Assembly (NCBI RefSeq): GCF_001902145.1
Contig: NZ_MRST01000022.1
Location: 62,001-126,000, forward strand
From: Pseudomonas fluorescens
GTDB lineage: Bacteria > Pseudomonadota > Gammaproteobacteria > Pseudomonadales > Pseudomonadaceae
Length of the DNA: 64,000 nt
Direction: 5' to 3'
In this document: piece by piece, positions 36,705-45,898 of the stretch
Numbering within the stretch: position 1 is the stretch's first letter
Layout: every line of letters starts with the position of its first letter
Notes under the pieces: model-generated
What the model saw: only the letters and a program-made list of their open reading frames with translations
What the model was told of the DNA's origin: nothing
Database searches by the model: none
Program-made: the position numbers and the translations under genes

Positions 36705-37598
36705 ATGTTGAAAGGCTTAGCACTGACTCCGCCCGTGCTCGGACGCATCTCCATCGGCAAAGTCGTTGAAAGAAACGGTAAACGCCTGCCGGAGAAAGAT
36801 GATCAGTTCACCATCACATCCCAGGTACAAAACAGGGATGGCTGGCTGCTACATCCACTCAACGACGAACTGCGCCAGAGTAAGGAAGACAAGCTGCGCA
36901 GTATTCCTATACGCCTATTGTTCAACGAACCGGAGCTGAATTTCCGGGCCGATTACACCTTGTTCGACCGGCAGTCCGGGCGACCGTTGTGCGTGGGCAA
37001 TGGTGAAACCTGTAAGCGCGCTGCCCAGGACGGCATACAGTCTCTGCCCTGCCCTTCGCCCGATGCCTGCCCACTGGCCAAAGATGGTGCCTGCAAGCCT
37101 TACGGCCGACTGAATGTGATTATCGGTGATGAGGATTCGTTGGGTAGCTTTGTGTTCCGCACCACCGGATTCAACAGCATCCGCACCCTGGCCGCTCGAC
37201 TGCATTACTTCCAGGCCATCTCAGGTAATCGACTGGCTTGCCTACCGCTGGAGCTGCGTCTACGCGGTAAATCCACCCGGCAAAGCCATGGCACGCCGAT
37301 CTTCTATGTCGACCTCACGATACGCGCTGGCATGGATATGAGCGAAGCGCTGCAGAAGGCGAGCGAGCTGGATACACAGCGGCAAACAGCAGGTTTCGAT
37401 CAGAGGGCTCTAGATGACGCGGCTCGCCGAGGCTTCGGCAACGGCGCCTTCGAGGACAGCGAGGAGGACAGTCACGTCGTGATCGAGGAGTTCTTCGTAA
37501 ATTCGGAGCCCGCCAGCACCTCTAGCCAGGGTGAATCGCAGCCAGCTCCCAATTCCCTCGCGGGAAAACTAGAAGCCCTCACCTCGCAGGCCCACTGA
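36705..37598 (+). CDS. Hypothetical recombination-module protein (often named hydrolase or metal-binding protein)
   Basis: 297 residues from ATG 36705 (AGGAGAA upstream). A cysteine-rich central region (GNGETCKRAA, CPSPDACPLAKDGACKPYG, about residues 99-130) could bind zinc. The C-terminal 60 residues are acidic and low in complexity (DSEEDSHVVIEEFF), like the tails of single-strand DNA-binding proteins. It always seems to accompany DUF932/YqaJ genes in mobile elements as far as I recall; an SSB- or annealing-partner role is inference. Confidence 0.72.
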   Translation: MLKGLALTPPVLGRISIGKVVERNGKRLPEKDDQFTITSQVQNRDGWLLHPLNDELRQSKEDKLRSIPIRLLFNEPELNFRADYTLFDRQSGRPLCVGNGETCKRAAQDGIQSLPCPSPDACPLAKDGACKPYGRLNVIIGDEDSLGSFVFRTTGFNSIRTLAARLHYFQAISGNRLACLPLELRLRGKSTRQSHGTPIFYVDLTIRAGMDMSEALQKASELDTQRQTAGFDQRALDDAARRGFGNGAFEDSEEDSHVVIEEFFVNSEPASTSSQGESQPAPNSLAGKLEALTSQAH

Positions 37599-37654
37599 AT
37601 CAAACCTGTCGGTACCGAGTACATCGGCCAGGCACAAGATCTTGGAGACCCGCC

Positions 37655-37843
37655 ATGTCGCTACTGCGATTTTTGCTCTGCTTGTTCATATTCGTCGGCG
37701 CGCTTGCAGCCGCCGGGGCGCTGGTGCTGAGTATTCTGCTCATGCTGCGCTTCCCACCGCTGTTACTGGCCGTGGTGCTGGCCTGCTGGATCCTGAGTCG
37801 CTTGCTCAGACTAATTTCCCCCAGTCGGGGCAATCCCACCTGA
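37655..37843 (+). CDS. Small two-helix membrane protein
   Basis: 62 residues, almost entirely hydrophobic: two membrane segments (about 3-30 and 34-52) and a short basic end (RLLRLISPSRG). ATG 37655 has GGAGA upstream. Unknown function; part of the recombination module by position. Confidence 0.62.
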   Translation: MSLLRFLLCLFIFVGALAAAGALVLSILLMLRFPPLLLAVVLACWILSRLLRLISPSRGNPT

Positions 37844-37862
37844 AATATTCCAATTAACCGTC

Positions 37863-37884
37863 AGCGGCCATACACACGGCCGCT
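37863..37884 (+). terminator. Intergenic hairpin in the recombination module
   Basis: AGCGGCC / GGCCGCT, 8-base loop, followed by TTTACC and then the AGGAG site of the next gene. Third hairpin between genes of this module. Confidence 0.5.
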
Positions 37885-37903
37885 TTTACCAGGAGAATGA
37901 ATC

Positions 37904-38224
37904 ATGCTTCGATACTGCTTGATCTGCGACTCCCAGGCCGTCCTGACTAGGGAAGCAGCCAAAGGCATCGCCCTGTTGCTCGGCCTGGCTGACAGCGCGT
38001 TGCGAGAAGTGCAGAAAGCGAATGAGAATACCCAAGCGCCAGGCAGCCATCTGCTCATCAATGGGTTGGCCGCTATCACTCCCGCGTATCCATCGGCGTT
38101 GCGGGTAGCCGAGGATGTCGCCAAATATCACTTCGCGGCGTTCAACTGCTTGTGCCTACGCTGTAGTGCTCTGTTCGACGAGACCGGGGAAAAAGAGTCC
38201 TCTGAAACAACGCAACCGCCGTGA
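37904..38224 (+). CDS. Hypothetical protein with two CxxC motifs
   Basis: 106 residues with CLICDSQ at the start and CLCLRC near residue 82, consistent with a zinc site. A helical middle (AKGIALLLGLADSALREVQ) lies between. Strong ribosome site (CCAGGAGAATGAATC before ATG 37904). Last gene of the module; no family recognised. Confidence 0.68.
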   Translation: MLRYCLICDSQAVLTREAAKGIALLLGLADSALREVQKANENTQAPGSHLLINGLAAITPAYPSALRVAEDVAKYHFAAFNCLCLRCSALFDETGEKESSETTQPP

Positions 38225-38233
38225 CTGAGCCCA

Positions 38234-38581
38234 TCAGTCGCGATCAAGCCTAGTGACAAGACGCTCCACCATGTCCATGACGAAGTCGCGGTCATGCGCC
38301 TCCAGCCTAGACAGCAAGTCATAGAGCCTCCGCGCCTGGTCCTCTGGGCGTGAACTTCCCTCGGTCAGCAGGTCAGCCGTTTCACACCCGAAAATTGCCG
38401 CAAGCTCCACCAAACGCTCGATGTTGGGCATAACGATCCCTCGCTCGATACGGGATACGGCCTCGCTTCCAATCCCAAGCTTTTCCGCAACCTGCTCCTG
38501 ACTCAGCTTGCAACGAGCACGCTGGCGAGCAATTGCTTGGCCAACAAGCTCCGCCAGCTGCTTCGATTCGGTTTTTGACAT
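38234..38581 (-). CDS. XRE-family helix-turn-helix regulator
   Basis: 115-residue protein with a lambda-repressor-like HTH (CKLSQEQVAEKLGIGSEAVS and RIERGIVMPNIERL, about residues 23-60) and a helical C-terminal part of about 45 residues. ATG 38581 has GGAGG at ideal spacing; an ATG four codons upstream does not. Convergent with the recombination module, which it may control. Confidence 0.85.
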   Translation of the reverse strand: MSKTESKQLAELVGQAIARQRARCKLSQEQVAEKLGIGSEAVSRIERGIVMPNIERLVELAAIFGCETADLLTEGSSRPEDQARRLYDLLSRLEAHDRDFVMDMVERLVTRLDRD

Positions 38582-38698
38582 GCCACCCTCCAATTCAACT
38601 TGGATGGTTGGTCATCAACCTATTGACATGAAGGACTTACCAAACCGAGACTCACCCCAAAAGGTTGATATGCGACTTTTTCTCTAAACCACTATCGC

Positions 38699-39265
38699 TT
38701 GCAGCAGAACGTCCGCTACAACAACCAGATCAGTGGGATGTGTCAACGTGGCAAGTGCCGCGTGAGCAACGCAATGGTGGGTGAGTGGAACCAGGACATC
38801 CCGTTCCTAATCTCGATGTGGTACCGGATCGGGACCAGCACGGATGACAAACCGGTCGCCTATCGTACCGACGCCTCTCGCCAAGTGTCATACGCGGAAG
38901 CAGGTAGTCTGTTGATGAAGCTCTACCTCGATGCAGGTGTCCCGGACAATGAACTGGTCTCGACCTTCGACAAACGTTACATCGGTGGTTGGGTAGCGTG
39001 GAATCAGGAGAAGGGCGGAGCTGCATCAGCAGCCGCGAAGACTCCTTCCACTCCCCAATCCGAATGGCCAGAAGTCAAAACCGCCTGGTGCAACCCACGC
39101 ATGGATGATGACTGTTACATCAACAGTAAAAAAGTACCTATTGCCGAATTGGGCAAATGGTTGCCGGACATCAGCGAATCGAATGCCGACCAGCTAGGAG
39201 GTCACTGTGAGACCATCCTCTGCTTCGATAAAGATGATCAGCCGATGGGCTATCTGTTGCAATGA
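38699..39265 (+). CDS. Hypothetical protein, possibly 5'-truncated
   Basis: 188 residues from a TTG at 38699; the frame is open from 38669 and the first ATG is at 38738. None has a good ribosome site, and the first visible residues (QQNVRYNNQISGMCQRGKC) read like the interior of a protein. Features: several cysteines (MCQRGKC, WCNPRMDDDCY, CETILC) and a Gly/Ala linker. The C-terminal part is well formed and ends before a strong palindrome. May be the remnant of a larger gene lost on island rearrangement. Confidence 0.55.
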   Translation: MQQNVRYNNQISGMCQRGKCRVSNAMVGEWNQDIPFLISMWYRIGTSTDDKPVAYRTDASRQVSYAEAGSLLMKLYLDAGVPDNELVSTFDKRYIGGWVAWNQEKGGAASAAAKTPSTPQSEWPEVKTAWCNPRMDDDCYINSKKVPIAELGKWLPDISESNADQLGGHCETILCFDKDDQPMGYLLQ

Positions 39266-39316
39266 GGACTAGCGCACCGCTGGCCAAGCTAGGCCAGTCA
39301 CCTTGCTAATCCAAGA

Positions 39317-39338
39317 AATAGGGGGCATGCCCCCTATT
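39317..39338. terminator. Perfect 22-base palindrome
   Basis: AATAGGGGGCA / TGCCCCCTATT. A self-complementary GC-rich element after the hypothetical gene, with little T-run. It may be a terminator or a protein site. Confidence 0.5.
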
Positions 39339-39361
39339 GGCTTCACTTCAGACTTTATTTT

Positions 39362-39401
39362 TTGGCCTGGTGCATAGCTGACCAGCTATGCACCAGGCCA
39401 A
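39362..39401. repeat. Long perfect hairpin, 18-bp arms
   Basis: TTGGCCTGGTGCATAGCT, loop GACC, then AGCTATGCACCAGGCCAA. It is preceded by a T-run and followed 12 bases later by TTCTTTTTTT, so it could terminate in both directions. The 18 perfect pairs are longer than usual for a terminator. Confidence 0.65.
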
Positions 39402-39470
39402 TGAGAGGGATGTTCTTTTTTTGTCACTCGGGCAGAATCTACGACCCATTTAGCTTGCATTCGAAAACCA

Positions 39471-39773
39471 ATGAAATTGCTCAACACCTACGACGATCGA
39501 GATGAAGCCGAAGCTGCAGCCGAAAAGCTCAGCGGGGAGAAACGCCTAGCCAGCGAGCGCGACGCCACCGTGGTCATCTACAACCTTTTCGGCATCCCCA
39601 ACTGGGGCAACCTCCACCGTCTGGGCATGTACAACCTAAGCGAACTGAAAAACCTGTTGGAGCGCCGCAATTCCTGGCTGCCCAGCGAGCAGACGCGGCA
39701 CGCTGAAATTCTCGCCACGCTAAAGACCACAGCCAAGAACTACGAAATCGAAATCCCCGAGCACTGGTTTTAA
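39471..39773 (+). CDS. Hypothetical 100-residue protein
   Basis: Starts MKLLNTYDDRDEAEAAAEKL and ends EIEIPEHWF; charged, mostly helical, no membrane segment or known motif. The N-terminal DDRDEAEAAAEKL resembles the start of small ferredoxin-like DUF2007 proteins (a guess only). No clear ribosome site. Convergent with the helicase gene. Confidence 0.55.
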   Translation: MKLLNTYDDRDEAEAAAEKLSGEKRLASERDATVVIYNLFGIPNWGNLHRLGMYNLSELKNLLERRNSWLPSEQTRHAEILATLKTTAKNYEIEIPEHWF

Positions 39774-39903
39774 AAGTGGGCGCCGATATAGACGCCCCAC
39801 CGCATAAATACCTACTCAAACCCGAGCATAGTCAGATCACTTCAGATAACACCTTGGCTTTCGAATAAGCCTTGGATTGAGCTATGACAGGATGACGACG
39901 AAC

Positions 39904-42489
39904 TCAAGCATAGTCGCTCGCCAACGCACTTTCGAATAGGCTCTTCGCGCTCGTTGCACTCTTTATTGCTGCCCTGACATCGGGGCGGGTTAAATCCAAC
40001 ACACGTAGCTTACCGCCGGCCTCTGCAATGGACTCGATGCGCCGGTAGGCAATTGCATGGATTTCAGCATACACAGCCAGCCCCTTAAGCTTGGGCAGCG
40101 CATCGACCAAATGCAGACCATGTGGGTCAACTAGGTCTACCACCATATTACCGTCTAACTCGACAAAGAAGACAAAATCGGGACGGACGATTTTATATTG
40201 CTCATCTTCGACATATGCGATACCCAGCGAGGCCTGTCCTGGCTGCTGCGGATTTCGATACCAAAAGCGGAAGCCGATTCGCTCGGACTCAGTTTCAACA
40301 ACTGTACGCTCCCAATCGTTGAGTTCGGCCGGGTACTTGCCGCCTTTATCACATAGCAGATGGTGCTTCCAGCTCGGGAAGGCGACCTCCTTATCGTTCT
40401 CACGCGCTTTGGTTGGCTCATAGCGAGATTCGGGCTTAGCCAAATCCACGCTCTGCGGCTCGGTGCTCATTTCAATGATTTGCCGGTAGGATTCCTTCCG
40501 ATCATCACTCAGTGCTTTTATCTGCGGCGCATAAGTCTTTAGCCACACCTTTGCTAGCTTGTCAGCCTCTGTATCAAAGTACGTCTGCACTTCCGTAACC
40601 AGCCCCAAACCTGCGACGGTGACGCGTGCCTCGACGATAGCCTCCAAGTATTCTTCCGGATCGTTGTCCAGACTTGCGACCTTCTGCGCTAAATGCTCGA
40701 CATAGGTGCGGGAAATGTCCGGACTGAAGATACGAGCCGCACGCCGGTAGGCGTCGTCGATCACCGCCATGTCAGCGTCTTCCCAGAACTGATCGAAGTT
40801 CTTTTCCTTCCCCTTCAAGTCGGCGATCACCGTCTTACCGTCCACGGTCATCACCGATCCGCGTTTCGCCTCGATTTTTTCTTTCTGGCTTTCCTGGAAC
40901 GCATCTAGCTCCTTGTGCATATGTGCATGAGCCAATCTCCCTGCGCGCGGAAGGATGTCATCTGAAGCAAGCTCGTGAGCCAATGAGGTCAATCGCCTAG
41001 AAGGTTTTGCTCCGCGCTGCGGTCGTGTTTGCGATGGCAGGGCCTCGAATATTTCCCAAACGGCTGCAGACGCATCAGGGTTAGGCGTCACCTCTACGTA
41101 GTCGATAAGGATGCGTCCAGAGGGTGGCGCTGTGTCGTCGCCCTGCATGAGGGTATCAACGACCGCTTCAACGGTCTTACGGTTGAACTTTGGCAGCAGA
41201 CAGTCCACTGCGTTCAACCGATCATTGCCGGGGATGCGACGGGCCAATGGTGAACGCATCATGCGGCCCAGCAACTGGGTGATGTGTGTCCGGTCGCTGG
41301 CGGCACGGAAGGACACCATAACCTCAGCGCGTGGGCAGTCCCAGCCGGTACTGATGGCATCTTTGGCAATTAGTACACGCACCCAACTGGATTCTTGGAC
41401 GCGCTGCGGCTCGATGTAGGGGACGTCGTGGTTGCCGAACCGCTGCGTGGTGTGATCGCCGAAGACGTGCGCCACACTGGCTGCAGGCAACTCAGGGTAG
41501 CGCTCAAAGATGGTGTCCAGAGCGCGTCCGATGTCGCTGGGGATAGGTGTGTTGGGAACCTGCAATACCATCAGAGGAACGACGACACGTGCCTCTTCTT
41601 GCTGCTTGGCATACTCAGCCCAGGCAACGGTTGATTCTTTCAGTTTGTCGGTCGCACGCCGTACCAGCACTGTATCGAAGTCACCGACTTCATTAGGAAT
41701 ATCCAGCAGGATGGTGTCCTTGATAAGGCCGGACTCCTGAACTTTGGCGGCATCCACCACCACGTTCGGCAGCTTGATGTGTTTGCCCGCAAACTCAATG
41801 GCCTTATTGAAACGCTCCACCGTCGCCGAGATCCCCCAGACCACTGAGATGCCTGGGACTCCACCGGCACCATTAATGAGCCGCTGGACTATGGTGCCCT
41901 TTTCCTTCGGCGCGGCGCTACCCATGCCCCGATGCGCCTCGTCCAGGACGAGATAAAGCGTCAGGTCAGGATCATCGATGGTGTTCTGTATCGTGTCCCA
42001 AATGGTGTAGGCGCGCAGGTCGGGGCGAGTTTCTGGAAGCAGGTCACCCGCCTTGGCCTCTAGTTCCTTTTGGTCATATGCGCGCACCAGTAGGCTGTTC
42101 TTGCTCAACTTCTGCGTGTTGAGGAAGTAGATTTTGCCTGCCTCGAACCTTGGACGGTTGAAGTTGTTTTCTACCACAACCAGGTCGGTATGATTGATTC
42201 GATCGCTAGCTTCTATCAACCGAAAGCGGGTCTGCTCGTTCAGTGATGGGTCGTCACTAAACCAAATGACCACAGCTCCTGGGTCGGCATCAAAATCAAA
42301 TTCGTCATCGCCGTGAAAAAGCGCTTCGAATGCGGCGGCGGCCATGACGGTCTTGCCCGCGCCGGTCACAGCGGTCAGCGAGAACGCGCTTTTGCGAGAC
42401 TTCCGGTGCCAGTCATCTCGCGCGTCCTTCAGATTATCCAACGCATCGCGGACAGCGTCGCGTTGGTAGTCTTTAAGAGTGAACTTCAT
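39904..42489 (-). CDS. Type III-like restriction helicase/nuclease (Res)
   Basis: 861-residue SF2 helicase that pairs with the methylase upstream. Walker A TGAGKT (42-47), DEAH (183-186) and a C-terminal helicase half with a motif VI-like HITQLLGRMMRSPLARR are visible. The C-terminal part contains RPDFVFFVELDG followed by VDLVDPHG, which resembles a PD-(D/E)XK nuclease core. It starts 3 bases after the methylase stop. Likely cleaves unmethylated invading DNA. Confidence 0.86.
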   Translation of the reverse strand: MKFTLKDYQRDAVRDALDNLKDARDDWHRKSRKSAFSLTAVTGAGKTVMAAAAFEALFHGDDEFDFDADPGAVVIWFSDDPSLNEQTRFRLIEASDRINHTDLVVVENNFNRPRFEAGKIYFLNTQKLSKNSLLVRAYDQKELEAKAGDLLPETRPDLRAYTIWDTIQNTIDDPDLTLYLVLDEAHRGMGSAAPKEKGTIVQRLINGAGGVPGISVVWGISATVERFNKAIEFAGKHIKLPNVVVDAAKVQESGLIKDTILLDIPNEVGDFDTVLVRRATDKLKESTVAWAEYAKQQEEARVVVPLMVLQVPNTPIPSDIGRALDTIFERYPELPAASVAHVFGDHTTQRFGNHDVPYIEPQRVQESSWVRVLIAKDAISTGWDCPRAEVMVSFRAASDRTHITQLLGRMMRSPLARRIPGNDRLNAVDCLLPKFNRKTVEAVVDTLMQGDDTAPPSGRILIDYVEVTPNPDASAAVWEIFEALPSQTRPQRGAKPSRRLTSLAHELASDDILPRAGRLAHAHMHKELDAFQESQKEKIEAKRGSVMTVDGKTVIADLKGKEKNFDQFWEDADMAVIDDAYRRAARIFSPDISRTYVEHLAQKVASLDNDPEEYLEAIVEARVTVAGLGLVTEVQTYFDTEADKLAKVWLKTYAPQIKALSDDRKESYRQIIEMSTEPQSVDLAKPESRYEPTKARENDKEVAFPSWKHHLLCDKGGKYPAELNDWERTVVETESERIGFRFWYRNPQQPGQASLGIAYVEDEQYKIVRPDFVFFVELDGNMVVDLVDPHGLHLVDALPKLKGLAVYAEIHAIAYRRIESIAEAGGKLRVLDLTRPDVRAAIKSATSAKSLFESALASDYA

Positions 42490-42492
42490 GCC

Positions 42493-44598
42493 TTATTCCC
42501 CGTTGGCAAAGCTGAAATTGGTCAAATAGGATTCGTACAGACGCACCGGTTCCACTCCGTCAGGCAGTCGCTTGGCTATCGCCTGGAAGCAGCGGTCGTC
42601 GTCGGTGACGATGCAAGCGATGCGCAGACCTCTTACTTTGTTGAGCGCGTTGATGAAGGGCGTGGCCTGATCCACCTCGGTAAGCAAACTGTAGCTGTCC
42701 GCTACCGCCCAACCCTCCGCAGGCAGCTGGTCGATGCGCTGGCCAATCGCGCCAGCCCGCAGCCACAATAAGGGGGAGATACGTGCGTAGGCGAGGTTGT
42801 GGTTGACCGCATTTCTGGTCTCGTAGGTCAGGGTGAAGAATTCGGCGTTTTCCTCGAAACCGTCGGCAATTGAAAATTCATCGGTGAATTTGTATTCACC
42901 CTTGATCGGACCACCGTCTGGGGTTTTTCCAGTGATCGCGGCAGCCACACGTGGCTTGGTGATGTAATCGCATATGCCGTACTTTTCCCACTGTGCATCG
43001 CCGGGGCGCAGTCCCTGCTCCCGCAGGGTTTTCTGCTCGTCTGCGGCTACCTCGTTGTTGGTGGCAGAGATGCATTGGCGGCGACCGCCATCCTGACGGT
43101 TCAGTCGCATGACGGCATGCGCGGTGGTACCGGAGCCGGAGAAGAAATCGAGGATGATGGCTTCTGGCTTATCTCGAACGGTAAGTCGAAGCACATCCTC
43201 TACGGCATACAGTGATTTCGGATATGGAAATTTTCTCCCAGGAAGCAATGTCTTCAGCAGGCCGGAACCATGTTCGCTGGCGCTATGACTTACCTTGTCC
43301 CACACGGTACGAGGTGCTGATATCCGTCCTCCATCCTCATGGAAGAAGACTTGCAGAACACCCTCTGGAGATTTGCCACGCACCTCCAGTTCTCCCGACT
43401 CGATTGCTGAAAGTTGGTTGGATGTAAGGTAGAAGATTGGGAATTGCCCCTCATCGGGTTTTACACGTCCAACTCTGACTGCCCCCATCTTGATCATTTC
43501 GCGCAATCGCTCGGGAACGACCGACCATCGTCCATCTTCACCATCGGGACGAGGTGTAGGCCACACAGCAATCAGCCCTTTTCGGGGCGGCACGGAGCTT
43601 GCTTCTTGCTCTAATAGCAGAGCGTCGCCGACATCTGCAATCTTGCCGTCCTGGCTGAAGTAAATTGGATAGAACGCGCCGGGGGACTTACTTCGGATGC
43701 CGTTTGCGCCCGTTCTCGTCAAGCCACGCCAACGAACTTCTGTGCCGCCACTTCCTTCTTTGATATCACCAACAATTTCCGATGAACCAAATTGTGCGAC
43801 GAAAATGTATTCGTCCACACGGGAAAATCCATCTCGTGGAACACCTTTGGGGTTGATAACAGAACTCACCATCTGAATCCGCGCCTCAGGAAATACCTGC
43901 TCCAACAGCAACCCAAGTCGCAGATATTCCTTTTCGTCGATGGTGGCAATCAGTACAGAATCAGCTGGATTCAACAACTCCTTCGCCAAGAGCAAGCGGC
44001 GCTCCATCATCGCCAACCATTTACTGTGACGGTATAGGTCGTCGCCCTCTACATAGTCGTTGTTATATTTCCAATCCTTTGCGCCCGTGTTGTATGGTGG
44101 GTCGATGTAGATGACGTCTACCTTGCCGCGGTGTGTGAAGGTAAGCGCCTTCAGCACGTGATAGTTCTCGCCATTGATAACAGTATGGAACGGCTTATCG
44201 CCACCGCGCTCCACCTTGCCCGTGCTGATTAAGCCGGGATAGATCGTGTCGCGGAACTCGGCCACAACTACCAGTTCATCCAGTGCCACCGATTGCGTTT
44301 CGGCCTCAGCAGCCCCCGGCAGTTCCAAGTCGGCCATCTTCTTAACCTTGTGGATGGCCTTGACCTGCCATAGGCGCTGGTCACCTTTCTTAGTCGCGCC
44401 GCGCGGGGGCAGCACGCGCACCTTGTCCCCCTTGCGGATCGGGCGCAATGGTAGTTCTACAGCTTCCGGACTGTGGCGCTCAAAGTTCAGGCCAAATGGC
44501 AAGCGCGAGGACAGAACCTTGAATTCACGCTCCAAGTCGGCGCCCATCTGGGCGTTATCGGCCTTCGCTTTGGCGATCAGATCAGTGAGTCGTGACAC
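42493..44598 (-). CDS. Type III-like adenine-specific DNA methyltransferase (Mod)
   Basis: 701-residue beta-class N6-adenine methylase: DPPYNTG (166-172) precedes the SAM motif FFSGSGTTAHAV in the second half. The long variable centre holds the target-recognition region. An N-terminal extension of about 130 residues includes an SH3/Tudor-like stretch (RKGDKVRVLPPRG). GTG 44598 was chosen because GGGAG precedes it; an ATG nine codons upstream is possible. Second gene of the WYL-mod-res unit. Confidence 0.87.
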   Translation of the reverse strand: MSRLTDLIAKAKADNAQMGADLEREFKVLSSRLPFGLNFERHSPEAVELPLRPIRKGDKVRVLPPRGATKKGDQRLWQVKAIHKVKKMADLELPGAAEAETQSVALDELVVVAEFRDTIYPGLISTGKVERGGDKPFHTVINGENYHVLKALTFTHRGKVDVIYIDPPYNTGAKDWKYNNDYVEGDDLYRHSKWLAMMERRLLLAKELLNPADSVLIATIDEKEYLRLGLLLEQVFPEARIQMVSSVINPKGVPRDGFSRVDEYIFVAQFGSSEIVGDIKEGSGGTEVRWRGLTRTGANGIRSKSPGAFYPIYFSQDGKIADVGDALLLEQEASSVPPRKGLIAVWPTPRPDGEDGRWSVVPERLREMIKMGAVRVGRVKPDEGQFPIFYLTSNQLSAIESGELEVRGKSPEGVLQVFFHEDGGRISAPRTVWDKVSHSASEHGSGLLKTLLPGRKFPYPKSLYAVEDVLRLTVRDKPEAIILDFFSGSGTTAHAVMRLNRQDGGRRQCISATNNEVAADEQKTLREQGLRPGDAQWEKYGICDYITKPRVAAAITGKTPDGGPIKGEYKFTDEFSIADGFEENAEFFTLTYETRNAVNHNLAYARISPLLWLRAGAIGQRIDQLPAEGWAVADSYSLLTEVDQATPFINALNKVRGLRIACIVTDDDRCFQAIAKRLPDGVEPVRLYESYLTNFSFANGE

Positions 44599-44656
44599 GG
44601 GAGCTCCCTGTGTTTTGCAGTACATACTGCGAGATAATGAAAGGCCGCATGAATGC

Positions 44657-45577
44657 TCACCTTGTTTGGGATTCTTCTAAAGTCTGGCTGCAATCCATCG
44701 GCATGATATAGCCCGGCGCCAGCGCCGCTGTTTCTACTCCATAGAGCAGTAGCGGGTCTTTCAGCCAAAGGTTGTATTCCGCCCCGCGCAGTCGGTGATC
44801 CGGCGAGCAGTCGATGCTCCACTTGCGTAGTACATAACCGGCAGTGGCACCACGCAGGCGTAGGCGCAGCACCCCATCGCGCATACCGTAATCCATCGCA
44901 GTGATATCCGGATGCGGTTGATCCGGATGCGCTACCAGCTCCACCTCCACAATCCGGGTCCACTGGACGTCTTGTTCGGGTCGCTCATGTTCAGCAACCT
45001 GTGAGTCCAGAAGCAATTTGGCTCGCCGGATGCGGGTGATCACAAAGTCCTGAAACGCTCCACGCTTGCGGTCGTAGGCGCGTACATGCCAGCGCAGACC
45101 TGTATCGATCAAAGCGAAAGGCACGATTTCCCGCTGGGTTTTGCCGCTGTCCAGGGAGTACTCCACCCGAAGCGGGCAGCGATGATAGATGGCTCGTGTT
45201 ACTAATCCCAGACTGTCCAGGTCAGGCTGAATCAGGCGACCAGGCGTCACACAGGGAATTCCCGGCGCACTAGTAGCAGGCTCGCCATCTCCGAAACCCT
45301 CCGCCAACCAGGCCAATACCCTTTCCGCTGAATATTCAAAGAGCGGCCGAAAACCCTTCGCCGGCGTATAAATCTTGCTGCTTCGGTCGTAGGCCATATT
45401 GCTACCGGCCAGCTCACGGTAGGTGGCCAGGTCACGAGTGGCGGCTGCAGTTTGAATGCCAAAGCGCTGTATCAGATCCTGCCGTCCCACCTCGCCCACA
45501 AACCGCAGACGCAATTCTAGGTAAGCGAGGCGGTCGCGCTGAGCTTGCGTCAATTGCGCGAGGGAATCGATAGTCAC
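44657..45577 (-). CDS. BrxR/CapW-like WYL transcriptional regulator
   Basis: 306-residue regulator with an N-terminal winged helix (RQDLIQRFGIQTAAATRDLA), a WYL domain (RCPLRVEYSLDSGKTQREIV, FALIDTGLRWHVRAYDRKR) and a C-terminal WCX-type domain. This build matches the repressors that head BREX, CBASS and similar loci (BrxR/CapW). A GTG start at 45577 is used. It precedes mod-res on the same strand and is divergent from the ATPase gene, so it may control both from the shared 321-base region. Confidence 0.84.
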   Translation of the reverse strand: MTIDSLAQLTQAQRDRLAYLELRLRFVGEVGRQDLIQRFGIQTAAATRDLATYRELAGSNMAYDRSSKIYTPAKGFRPLFEYSAERVLAWLAEGFGDGEPATSAPGIPCVTPGRLIQPDLDSLGLVTRAIYHRCPLRVEYSLDSGKTQREIVPFALIDTGLRWHVRAYDRKRGAFQDFVITRIRRAKLLLDSQVAEHERPEQDVQWTRIVEVELVAHPDQPHPDITAMDYGMRDGVLRLRLRGATAGYVLRKWSIDCSPDHRLRGAEYNLWLKDPLLLYGVETAALAPGYIMPMDCSQTLEESQTR

Positions 45578-45898
45578 GGCTTGGCCAGCATATAAAGGGG
45601 TGTAACGCAGGATAAATGACGATCACAACGCCAGCAAATAGAAATTATAAAAATTGCATATACAGATCATTTTGATCCGCTCCATCATCAGATATCCTCA
45701 CAAAACCGGAATGCGAGTGCCCTTTGGATGAACATCACAAGGCACGGACAGAGGAGAGGCGGCAAAAAATACGCACCGTGAAGTGCTAGAGGTCAAGAAT
45801 ACCCTTTTTATGGTGGCAAATTAGCATGAGGTGCTGTAATTAGAGGGGACACAACAACTAGTGGGTTTGGTAAGGCTCGCAAACAAGGAGGAAGGCTG
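45578..45898. promoter_or_regulatory. AT-rich divergent regulatory region of the WYL/mod/res and ATPase genes
   Basis: 321 bases without a gene, clearly more AT-rich than the neighbours. It contains the odd palindrome GATCATTTTGATC (45665-45677), a candidate operator for the WYL regulator, and an AAGGAGGA ribosome site just before the ATPase start. No clear -10/-35 pair could be fixed. Confidence 0.5.

Noticed and set aside
34144-39265. Complete conjugative element
   Set aside because: DUF932/YqaJ genes occur on such elements, but no relaxase, coupling protein or type IV secretion genes are present.
39904-45577. BREX or DISARM reading of the WYL/methylase/helicase genes
   Set aside because: No PglX, PglZ, BrxC or DrmA/B/C-like gene present; methylase plus helicase fits a type III-like pair.
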